A stretch of 64,000 bases of DNA from Leucaena leucocephala (taxonomy: Eukaryota; Streptophyta; Magnoliopsida; Fabales; Fabaceae): contig CM073538.1 of the NCBI GenBank assembly GCA_037074615.1, forward strand, positions 20,857,068 through 20,921,067, given 5' to 3'. A program made the position numbers and the translations under genes. How positions within the stretch are numbered: the stretch's first letter is position 1; every line of letters starts with the position of its first letter. A model generated the notes under the pieces. It was given only the letters and a program-made list of their open reading frames with translations, was not told where the DNA came from and did not search any database. Shown here piece after piece: positions 48,564 through 59,243 of the stretch.

Positions 48564-49962
48564 TCAGTTGCTAACTTGCTATTTTTGGAAGCCATACGCT
48601 TGTGGGTATAAATTCAAGAGCACTGTGGGATTCAGTTTAATTATTTTGCAACAATGAAAATGATATACACCGAAATAGTAGTTTTTGTTGTTATATTAAA
48701 TTAAACACCATGGTTTAAGCTATGGGAGATACCGAGATAGTGAAGAGATGTATGTACTCCTCTCACAATGTTTTTTGATGTAGTTGGAATCAGTAACCAT
48801 ATCTCCATGTAAAGATAAAATCTCGGCATTCAACTTTAATACTTTCAAATGTCAAGCCCTAAGGCATTACTGACATGATGTTATAGCTTTTTGAAAAATT
48901 AATCTATTGATCATTTAAGCAATTTGGTTATGATTTGCGACTCGGTTTTTGAAGTTTCAATCGGCTGTAGCATGTATGCAAGGAGGCCATCTTGTAGATT
49001 TTATTGTTAGGGCACCAATTTTGTAATAAGATGCCGATGACTCTCTGGCTAATTTATTTTACTTCTAATTCAAAATTGATATATTTATAATATATTCATT
49101 AGACATAAGGTAAAAATTGTTACACCTTTTTCTTGTCCAAATACAAATTTCTCTTTTAATTAACTAAGCTATGGAAAAAAATTCACACGAGAAAAGAGAG
49201 AACGACTAGTGCTTACACAAATTATTAAACAAAAGATTACCGCAAGCTTGGTTTTTAAGGGGCGGGAATGGCCTCACCATTGGCGTTTTGGAGACCGAAA
49301 TACGAAACGAGGTTGGCAATTTGGCATAACTGAAATTAGAGACAGAAACGTCTCTACTTCCTTCCCTCTTTCTCATTTTTTTTAGGATTAATTAGTATTT
49401 ATAGTTTTTATTAATTTTTAGTGAAGCCTTTATAATTTTTTGAATTCTTTTGAGGCCTTACTGTTTTCTTATCTATAGAAATAAGTACTTATACTGATAA
49501 TATGTTAATTAAAGTTGGTGTGAATGTTGACTAAGGAACATATAAATTTACTGTTGACTAAGAATAAACTTTATTTATTATTAAGGCTAAAGTATACTGA
49601 CGATTTTCTAAATTTACATCATATTTTAGTTGTCTCCTTAAATTTATAAAGTGTATTTTCAACTTTTTAATGCTATTTTTTTAATCACAAATTAATAAAT
49701 TATGAATATAGAGACCAATTTCTATAATTGAAAAAATTATAAGGACCCAATTTAAAAGAAAAAAAATTAAATGAGGTATAATTGTAAGGGTTTATATATT
49801 AATTTTCCCCTTTTCCTTTTAATTCAACAAGAGATTCTTTATTATTATTATTATTACGGAGTTTTTTTTTGTTCCTTTTTAATTCCATGCATCGTCTTAT
49901 TCCTCGATAGTCTGCTCTTTGGCTTAGTTTCTGCATCTTCACCATTCACACCAGCGCCATGC
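48564..49962. other. Intergenic DNA
   Basis: 3' UTR of CBSCBSPB, then AT-rich DNA with no supported gene. Confidence 0.55.
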
Positions 49963-50374
49963 ATGGCAGTTACCACTCGGATTTCCGCATTTGATAACCA
50001 TAGAATATCCCAATTCATCCGTACCCTAGTTTCTCCTCTTTCGCTCTCAAGTCAAAGGCACCACCCGCTTATCTGGAGCAGCGGTATGATACTCTGTTCT
50101 TTCCTTAATTCTAAGATTAGTCACAGTACAAAGGAATTGCAAAAAATTAGTCTAATTGTTAAGTCTGTATCGCCTGTTGATTAGTGTTGTTGATGGAGGC
50201 TTAGATGGAAAATCTTGTATGAGGAACAGTTGGAGGCTGTGTCTTCAAGTGGAACATGCTAGTTTCACAAATACGAGCGAAGTTAGTTATCGTTGTTTTA
50301 ACTTTTGTAATGCTAAAGAAAACGGGGATATTATCATGGATAATTTGATTAGGAACGTGTCTTTGATTAAATAA
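49963..50374 (+). other. Possible leader exon(s) or small ORF upstream of the KOKOPELLI-like gene
   Basis: An ATG at 49963 opens 40 codons (MAVTTRISAF...) before a good donor at 50083/50084. Joining to the acceptor before 50192 would give a protein of about 100 aa ending at 50374. Joining directly to the ATG exon at 50544 is out of frame. It may be the 5' UTR of the downstream gene, a short upstream ORF, or a separate small gene. No domain is recognised. Confidence 0.3.
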
Positions 50375-50543
50375 TAGGAATAAAGGGTCACGGCTAATGT
50401 TTGTAAGGTTTTTGATGTAGTGTTACTGTTTGTATGATTTATAGATTATATGTAAGCCTGTTGTTCTCCATAGTTCTGTGTCATAGTAGATTTTAAAGAT
50501 TGTTCTACTTACGACAGTTACCTAGGTGTCTTAATGAAGAAAG

Positions 50544-53471
50544 ATGGAACTTGAGGAAGCAGAAAATAATCTCCGTGCTATGAGACTCTTGTATAGGCTC
50601 CTTGAACATAATAGCCTTGGCCTGCAAAATACAACTTCAGATGATGTAAGTGTTCTTTTCCTTTTCATGTTTCTCTTCTTGTACTGTGCTTTTAAAGTAC
50701 ATTTCCTTGCGCTTGCTAACTCCGTTTTCTGATAAACTCTTTTTACTTCTAATAGGTTCGGACATTTAGTTAGATGATTAATATTTTCACATACTATACA
50801 GTATGCTAGTATAAACTCTTTTGACTTCTAATAGGTTCCGACATTTAGTTAGATGATTAATATTTTCACATACTATACAGAATGCTAGTTGATTATAAAT
50901 TTTTATTTTCATAATGTGCTGCATTTTCACCTGAGGCAGATGTATGGGAGAGATTTGAAAGGAAAACTCGATCAAAGCGATGTGTTGCCTAACTTTATTT
51001 TCTTATGAGTCTTTTGAGGTCATTCCTCTCATTTATTTGGCCACTACAGCACTACAGTATACATATGATAATTTGTTGGGTTGATTTCTTTCTATCTTTT
51101 ACAGTAGTGTTTATTTGAGTGCTCTGAACCTAAATTCTGCGTGCAGTTTGAGAGCTTAAAGTATGCTATGCTATTCTTCTATTTCCACACAGCTGGGTTC
51201 TGCATTAAAATATATTGCTTATTAAAGAACTCTAAGGACCAGCAGCTCTTTCAATATTTTATTCTTTTGTCTTTGGGCAGTTGGTTGAGAGAGCTCAAGA
51301 ATTACTGAAAAATATGCTGAAAGTAGCATCTGAAAGGGTTTTCAAGACTATTTTAAAGGTTCAGGCAGATCATCATCTTTTATTTGCAGTCCATTCAAAG
51401 AAGGAAGCACACTTGTTTTTTGGGTGATAAGGAAACAACTTATTCTATAGTGATTTCACTTGCACGAACCTGAACATATAGGCAGAATGCAGGAATACAA
51501 ATAACAATTCTATTGTTTGATTTATATTCCTTTGTGTTCACTTGATAGATCATAGCAACAGAAGCTGGTATCTCCAAGACATCCTTCACTTCTCAGCCTT
51601 TGGCCAGTCTCCAGTTAAGACCTTTGTTGGCTGCCAACAGTTTTCACTGTTCTATAAAATATCCAACTCGCAGTAGATTTCCTTCGCGAAAGGATGAACA
51701 AGAACAACCCCTATCAAAGTCACCACCTAAGAAAGCAGGTCCAAGGCTATCCAAGTGTAGCATCTCTGACAAAGGGAAAGCAATAAGAAAAGCACTCTTC
51801 AATAATGTTGGTGAAGAAAGCAGTATAATGCAGCAGGACTTAGTAAAGGTAGCACATCTATCTAACGAGAAGCCCCTTTTTCATATTAAAGAGATTAGTC
51901 ATCATGAACAGCAGTATAGTGGGAGCACTTTTCATGCGGGTGAACACTCGGAACAATCCCCAGACACGTTCAACTCAAAAGCTGGTGAGCTTGGAGAAGT
52001 CAGCGAAACGTCATTACCATATAGAGTTTGTGAAGTTGAAAGCAATCCAAGTGCTTCTTCTAGCATGGTTGAAGCTCAGGATGAGGAGGAAGACATCTCC
52101 AGTGACTTGTTTAACGCAATAAAAAGAATTGAATCTCGTATACTGGCTTTGCAGCTTTACTCAAGTTTAGCATATTCCAAAAAGAATGGTTCAGGCAACA
52201 AGAGTATGCATAAGACAACAAATTCAGAAAGTCCCATAAGACAGAAAAATGAAGGAACGGCAGGAAACCGAACTAGTTATGGAAAGTTTCTTTTAGAACG
52301 AAATGGATTAATGAATGAGCAGGCGAATCAACTAGCTAGTAAGGTAGAAAATCAGATTGTAGACCCAGAAATGGACAACGGCATCATAACACAGAGAAGA
52401 AGTCAAAAGAGTGAGGCTTGTAGAACTACAATGTTGGCTTCAAGAGGAGAGAAGTTGCTATGCCAGAATGGACTTCAACCTCCAGCACAGAGCATGGCCA
52501 TGGTAGACAGATTTCGTTCAGTAAATCGCTCAGTGAGTGGGAAAGACCACTTGGTGAATCAGGCTAATGAGTGTATACAGGGAATTAGGATTCCTCTGAA
52601 TTCCATAACAGCAGGTCCAACATATAAAGACAAGCCAACAAGAAGAAACCCAGTGGCTCACTCAGAGACTCACAGGAGAGAGAAGCAGCCACTTCATCAT
52701 ATTATACCAAGACAAGCTCTACCTCACTGGAGATCCAGTGAACTTAAAAGTCCCCCTCATGGTTACAGAGACAGGAAAGTTTTGGAGAATAGAGGGACTC
52801 ATAAGATGAGGGCTTCATCACCACATCATCATGAATCACAAGAAGAGTTCAGTTCAAGCTCCTTCTTTCCTGCTAGCTTGAGATCTAATCAAAGCAGTGC
52901 CATTTATAGCAGTAGTAAATCTGAGGACATTGGGGATTCTCAGGGAAAGAAGTTTAGGAAGACATATGAGTATAGCTCAGGAGAGAGTAGCTCATATTCT
53001 CAAAATGATGATGCTGGCTCTTCACATAGAACGGGAATTTCCAGTTCTGGCAGATCTTGGCATTATAGAAGAGGTCCTGAGAAAACAGTTGGGCGCTTGA
53101 GGAGGCTGAAAAATAAGCTTAGACTTATCTTTCACCACCACCACCATCTTCACCATCATCACCATCACGATGAAGATGATGGTAAAATGAGTAAGGTGGA
53201 TCATAGTCATTCAATATGGCAGAGGATATTCCCTGGCAAAAACAAGCACAAGTTGCTAGCAAAAAGAAAAACTGAGAAGACAAGGGGAGGCACCATTGTA
53301 GAAGTGTCACATGGAAAACAGGTTGGGAAGTTTCATGGACTTGTGGAGGGACTTCTGAGACACATCAGACATTCTAAGAAACGAAAGCCTTCTAAGGTTG
53401 TTAGGATCAAAGGGTCCAGGAATCTCAAACGTGGCAATAGGAAGAATTTTCATTGGTGGCACGGGGGGTGA
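50544..53471 (+). CDS. Basic His-rich plant protein, tentatively KOKOPELLI-like
   Basis: Exons 50544-50645, 51281-51358 and 51549-53471 keep frame and give 700 aa from MELEEAENNLRAM. Visible parts: a short helical N-terminal segment (about 1-60, with LLKNMLKVASERVFKTIL); a long Ser/Lys-rich, probably disordered middle; an acidic-to-helical motif, EEEDISSDLFNAIKRIESRI, near 238-257; a basic helix RLRRLKNKLRLIF; a run of about 13 histidines broken by one Leu and followed by DEDD near 588-604; and a C-terminal basic segment with GLVEGLLRHIRHSKKRK ending HWWHGG. There is no signal peptide or membrane segment. The N-terminal and Leu/Arg-rich motifs recall the KOKOPELLI family (needed for double fertilisation in Arabidopsis). 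This is recall, not a search, and the gene should be treated as of unknown function. A leader exon may lie at 49963-50083. Confidence 0.75.
50734..50891 (+). repeat. Tandem duplication of 79 bp
   Basis: Two nearly identical units, each containing CTTCTAATAGGTTC and CATTTAGTTAGATGATTAAT, in the first intron of the KOKOPELLI-like gene. Few differences suggest a recent event. Confidence 0.9.
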
Positions 53472-54155
53472 GAGGCTGAACAAAGGAGGCCGTCTCAAAG
53501 TGGGATTTAAAGCCAAAAACGATCAAGAACTAACCAAAAGCTAGTGAAAAAGCATGCAATACGATTTCCATGATTAATCCAGAAATTTTGAAGAAATGTG
53601 ATGCAAAAAGTTCCACTTCAGGTGTAATAGAATGTTTCTGCTCGCCTAATCTTTGATTATTCTTCATTACTTTATTATCTCTTGCCCATTTTTGCAATCA
53701 AACTGGGCTTTTTTGTTCTCCTGATCATTGTATACGAAGAACATGATTCAGAAAGAAAATACAAATGTCAATCATCATTTCTTTTTATTTGTAAACAAGG
53801 GCCGAATTCTTTATTTCCCCCTTCCTTTTATGTTAACTAATGAAATAAAACAAAAAGAAATAATCACAATCTATTTAAGATATTAGCCCACACTAAATAT
53901 AAATATATTTCCTAACAAAAATTTAAATATTAATTTATTATATATTGAAAAACTATTTCCTTTCATTAGAGTCAAGACCAACCTCCTATTGGTTGATTCC
54001 TTCGAAATTGATGACAAAAAATTACACATCATCTATATGTTCAATTGATAAAGAGATGAGACATACGATTATTTGAAGTATGTTTGATTCCTGTAAAGTA
54101 TTACTTTATTGTGGTTTCATTCATGACACTTGGGGAGGCATCATAACTCTTAGAA
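53472..54155. other. 3' flank of the KOKOPELLI-like gene
   Basis: Probable 3' UTR followed by AT-rich DNA. No gene seen. Confidence 0.5.
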
Positions 54156-54700
54156 GAGCTGGGAAAACAGGCTGGCCCACTAAAAACGGGCCAACCCGCT
54201 TTAGGGGCGGGCTTTTACGGGCATAGCCCGCCCCAAAATGGGCTGGCATTTTGCTAGCCTGAGCCCGCGGCCCGCCCCTCTTTTTTTTTTTTAATATTTT
54301 TAAAAAATTATTTCTAAACTTTTAGAATATTAATAAAAAAAATTTAATGTTATATTAATATAATTAAAATATAGTTAATGTTATACTTTTAAAAAATTTT
54401 ACTTTTTATAAAAAATATCAAATTTTATAACTATAAATATAAATAAACATTAACATAATATCAATCAATTATAATATGTTAACACATATTAACAAATAGG
54501 TAATTATTTTTACTAGTATTCAATAATAAAAGTATTTAAAGTAATATTTGGGTAAAATAAATAATAATATTAAAAATTAAATAATTAAAAAGAAAAACGG
54601 GCTAGCGGGCTGGGAGGGAGCGGGCTGCACGGGCTGGCATTTTGCTAGCCCAGACCCGCCCCGTTTTGGGGGAAAACGGGCCCAGCCGTTTTCCCATCTC
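54156..54700. mobile_element. Non-autonomous hAT-like element
   Basis: The left terminus GAGCTGGGAAAAC and the inverse right terminus GTTTTCCCATCTC differ by one base. The flanks TCTTAGAA (54148-54155) and TATTAGAT (54701-54708) match at six of eight positions, as for a worn 8-bp hAT target duplication. Both ends are rich in CGGGC/GCCCG and carry the phrase GGGCTGGCATTTTGCTAGCC in direct orientation, around an AT-rich centre without coding capacity. Confidence 0.65.
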
Positions 54701-54940
54701 TATTAGATATCTAAATTTACACCTGAAGGTAATAGATAGCTCGTCCTGCACGATATTGGTATCGCCTATAAAGAGAAGAGATTTCACCATACTTTTAAAT
54801 CGTGGGTGAGTCTAACACTTTTTTTAAAAATTATTATAAAAAAAAAGATGACAAAAACTTACAATATCAAACATTTCTGGTCCATGTTACAATATCAAAC
54901 ATCTGTTTTTGGTTTCAATAATCCTTTCCTTTCAGCCAAG

Positions 54941-54958
54941 TTGGGCCAAAACCGGGCC
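54941..54958 (+). promoter_or_regulatory. Site II-like motifs upstream of the CxxC gene
   Basis: TTGGGCC and CGGGCC within 18 bases, about 130-145 bases upstream of the ATG at 55087. They fit a plant TCP/site II promoter module; the role is inferred. Confidence 0.3.
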
Positions 54959-55086
54959 ACATTGAGCACGCTCTTTTTTGCTGTGTTTTGTGCCCGTTAT
55001 ACACCGATGGCTTGTTCCTTTATGAAGTTTCCGTCATAACATGGAAGAGTCTCAGAACTGAACTAAACCCAGCTCAGACACAAACG

Positions 55087-55794
55087 ATGATGGCTTCCGG
55101 CGATATGCTTGAGGGATGTCAAGAACTTCACTTGTCTTCGTACATCAGAGATGTCAATTACAGGTTTCTCTCCCTAATCCTCCTGTATATATATGTTTGA
55201 AGTTGAACTCTATAACGTAAAAGAATTCTTAATTTCTGAGCTTTGCGGCTAGATATTACTGTCAAATTCAAAGAGAAATTTGTAATGTGAGCTTCTTCCA
55301 ATGGATGCGATTCATATCTTGTGGTTTCTGAAAGGATTTCGTTTCTCAAATATCGGTACTTAATAAGCATAGAAAACTACTGTGAAGTTGAAACTGGGAA
55401 GTTTTGATGCTAGCTGATTGTTTCTGATTGATGCAGCTGCGGCTCGTGTGGGTATCACCTGAACTTGAACTCGTGCAATCGCAACACTTCTGCAATTGAT
55501 GCAAGGTATGAGAAATCGATAAAGCGAGGTATAATCTCCTTCTTCTCAGTGGACGAGAGCAGATTCCCTATGGTCGAACAGCTTCGATGGGTACCTTTCT
55601 TCAATTCAAAGCGATCCTGGGGATAGTTTCAGCGAAGAACCAAGCTTCTTTGTCGCAATTGTGGAAATCACATGGGTTATGCTTGTTCTTTGCCCTTTGA
55701 GTCCTGGGATGGCATCTCTGACTCTAGAGTCTATGATATCAAATTAAGCGCCCTGCAACCTTCCTTCTATCAAAATCCAGATACCTTCATTTGA
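55087..55794 (+). pseudogene. At4g08330-like CxxC protein gene with an internal TAG
   Basis: Exon 1 (55087-55163) joins exon 2 (from 55437) in phase, giving MMASGDMLEG...YIRDVNYSCGSCGYHLNLNS, then KSIKRGIISFFSVDESRF. This matches a small plant family annotated as uncharacterised protein At4g08330, chloroplastic, with two CxxC pairs typical of zinc binding. At 55624-55626 the frame meets TAG directly after SWG. The same frame then continues as FQRRTKLLCRNCGNHMGYA, the conserved second CxxC segment, to a TGA at 55792-55794. Family members have Leu at the stop position, so a TTG to TAG change explains it. Translation would stop at residue 88 and lose the second CxxC pair. Splicing around it would need a 42-base intron (GTACCT at 55591 to TTTCAG at 55632), shorter than plant introns normally are. 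Confidence 0.7.
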
Positions 55795-56844
55795 TCCGAT
55801 TCAAAAACGGAGAGAGGTATGGCTGTGAAGTCTGAAACACGCATATACAACAGCTACTTTTTAACACACGGTTTGTTTATTATGCATATAATTAAGTGTA
55901 TCATTGTTCTGGTTTCCTAGGCTTTCTTAGTTCAACGGAAGAGCTGAGAATGTGAAATATTGCATCCTAATTTTCCTTGTTAGGACGAAACCATCTGTGC
56001 TAAAATTTTGTCAAACATGAAAATATAATTTGTTCTTGGAATGGATGGATCTGCATAATTTGCAGTCAAAACTGTGACTGAAGAGGATCCTGATCCTGGT
56101 CGGGAATGGATCACATTCATAGTTTATCATTCTCAACTGTTAACAGGCCTCTTCCCTTTTTCTCCTTGGATAATATGTTAACTAAGGTGATGAAAATAGA
56201 TGAAAACTAGATAAAAAGATAAAAGATTTTACCAAAATAAATTTTTCCACAGTAAGTCAAAATTTGCTTCACCTAATAGTCTCTTCTCAATTTGTACCTC
56301 ATGTTAAAACTCAAAAACTGAAACTATTTCAGACTCGCTTCTCTTTTCTCTAAATAATATAATGGCTCCCTGTGACTTTTGAATTGTGTTGCATCTTGAG
56401 CCTTCTTTTACTTCCTCTCCTCTTACTCCTTATTTCTGTCAACAATATTTTAAATAGTGTGTAATCGTAGGCTTTAGGTATGTGTAGAAATCTCGCATGA
56501 TGATTGACTGTGATACTATTTATCGGGAACAAAATAGAATATGGAGCAAATAAAATGTGTAATTACAAACTTTAACATCATTTTCACACTATCCTAAATG
56601 AAATTTCACTCTAATACCATATGTTAAAGAAACGAAATGGAATGTAGCATGTCACCTAAAAAAGGGAATGACCAGGAGCACTTGTGAAGTAGAGGGGAAA
56701 TATATTAATGAAATTGATATCATATCTTAATTCAAAATTACAAGACTCAAGTTTGTAGGTCACTGATATATATCTTCTGTTTTTGGGTAAAAAAATGCAT
56801 TCCATAATTGGAAAAAATGTCTAATTCTCATAGAAAAAAGTCTC
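55795..56844. other. Intergenic DNA
   Basis: Downstream flank of the CxxC gene; no exon-like frame found. Confidence 0.5.
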
Positions 56845-57254
56845 ATAATTGTCCTTTATCATAGAGATAAAGACTCTATCTAACAAATCGGACATTTAGA
56901 GAATTCAGAAGTTTTATAGGGATCAACTTTACCAAATAGATAACACTTAAGATGAAGTTTTCACAATAACCTCATAGGGTTTTGAAAACCCTACAAGAAA
57001 ATCGCTAAAAGCTTATACTCCTTAGAATACTCATAGACTTGGGCATATCATTTTATAATTGTCCTAATCATAAAGATGAAGACTCGTCTAAAACTTGACT
57101 TTCAAAGAACTAAGAAGTTTCATATCGATTAGCCTTGTCAAATAAGTAACAGTTAAGATGAACTCTTTATAATAACCTCAAAAGGTTCTAAAAACCCTAC
57201 AAAAAAACCTATAAACTTTCACCCTTAAAATACTTACAGACTTAGGTATAGCGC
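56845..57254 (+). repeat. Diverged tandem duplication, period 210 bp
   Basis: ATAATTGTCC followed by ATAAAGACTC, GAATTCAGAAGTTT, CACTTAAGATGAA, AATAACCTCA, ACCCTACAA and CATAGACTTGGG recur in the same order from 57055 with substitutions. Possibly a worn piece of a long terminal repeat. No coding capacity. Confidence 0.6.
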
Positions 57255-59243
57255 ACAATTGTTGTGAAGATGTAGTGTAAATACTTAGTATATGAAGAGC
57301 TTACTAACTTATTGACCTAGATTATACTCCACCCTCATCTGCTCAACAGATCATAAGGTAGAGAAATGAATATAGTAAAAGAAAATAAAGGAACAAAACA
57401 ATTAATAAATAAACAAACATAAATAATTAAAAAAAAGAAAGAGAAATAAATAAATACATGATAATTACAATATAATTTATGTTATTTTGAACAATCAACT
57501 TAAATAGTCTTGGTTCCCTAATTATCCCTAATGGAATCGCTAAATTGTGGCACCTGAAATCTTGATCTCCCGTGAAAGGGAGAAAAACATACAAATATTT
57601 ATTCTATTAAAAAACTTTTGTATATGACAAAATTATTTATATAAGTCCGGTTTTAAATGAAAAAAAAAATTGTAATATTTCTCCTAAAACTAATTTTACG
57701 AATAATTAATAAATAATTTTAATAATACTTTTATGTGCTGACAAAGTAATATAATAAAATTGAAGGATTATATTTTTTTTAGGCAAAAAGAACATTACGA
57801 AATTATGCAACTAATTTCTGGCGGTTGAAATCCATACTGTACATTTTAACATGGCAAAAATAAAAGAAAAATAATACCAGCAATCAAGTAATAGCATACT
57901 GATAAGCAACAGTCTTATCTTCTTATATTATATATAAAAATATAATGAAATGCATTGAAAGGTATTAACAATAGTTACTTTTTATTTTTACCTTTGGTGG
58001 TTTCCAATTCAAATTTCCTATTAACAATAGCATATCTCTCTATCTTTTGTTTTATAGATTATTTTATTTTATATATTTTAATAACATATTTACATTTAAA
58101 AAATCATATTTTAATTAATTAACTAATTTGAATATATGCAATTAAAATTTTATAAATATGTTTTTTCATGATATAATTTTCATTATTTCAATTTTATTAT
58201 TTTAAGTAATAAAGAGTTAAATAATATTATTAATTTATTTTTATCTCTAAATTTTTCCATGTTCTTTAACACACACATATTAGGAATAAGGTAAAAAAAA
58301 TAATGAAAATAGATAACAGATCATGAATAGTAAGGAAAAAAAATAAAATAGCGCAAAACAATTTTATTATTGTCAGTGATTAATTTGATATTTACATTAT
58401 TTTTTATTCCATCCTTTTTTATATCAAAATTTAGATTCAGAATTTGTCCGAAATAAACAACGAATTTGATTTTTCTTCATTAATATTATTATTGAAAAAA
58501 GGAATTTGTCCGAAACCACTATTTGGGTCCCGTGAGTGATATTTCTGCTTGTTGGGCCATAGGCTTTACCTACTACTACCTTCCGCCCTTTTTATAAGAA
58601 AAATTTAGAAGGGTGCTCATTCTATAGACTCAATCCCATCTAACAAAGACCATCATCTTGTCTTAAGCATTTATTTATTTTTTCTTTTTTACCCTCATTA
58701 AAAAGGAATATTTATTAATAAGATCAATGCTAGTCAATCATTAAATGATGGTGTTATAGGATAGTAATTTATATTTATAACATATTTATTGATTTCAACT
58801 AATTTTAACTACATTGTCTGATCCTGAAGTAAAGAAAGATTAAAAGTAAAATAAAAAGGATCCAAAATTTTGTTTACAATGCAGATAATAAGATAAAGAG
58901 TTCATACTTTAGTCATGGAAATCCCAGTTCCCTCGTAGGGCAAGAGGATCATCAAGTACCAAGCCACTAGAATTTAGCATGTATTGCAAATGGATGCCAC
59001 CACAATAAGATCTTTGATCCATACACTCACTTAAAAGTCAACACTACCATGTTACTGAACCATGTATACGAACTCATAAGCAAGCTAAAAGCTACCCTCA
59101 CAGCCAAATCATATTAAAAAAATAATAATGCAATACAAATATTTCAAGTAAATGAAGAATGAACAAGGTGGGGCTGTCGCAAGAAAGTTGAGTTTGCAAG
59201 TTGTTCCTCAGACCACAAGAGCTCAATGGTGGGTACTGGGCTT
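57255..59243. other. AT-rich intergenic DNA, then TRAPPC2 3' flank
   Basis: No gene supported. The last 300 bases probably include the TRAPPC2 3' UTR. Confidence 0.55.

Noticed and set aside
53022..53516. Minus-strand frames opposite the His-rich exon
   Set aside because: Antisense shadows of the long third exon, with Met/Val runs that arise from reading CAC/CAT repeats backwards.
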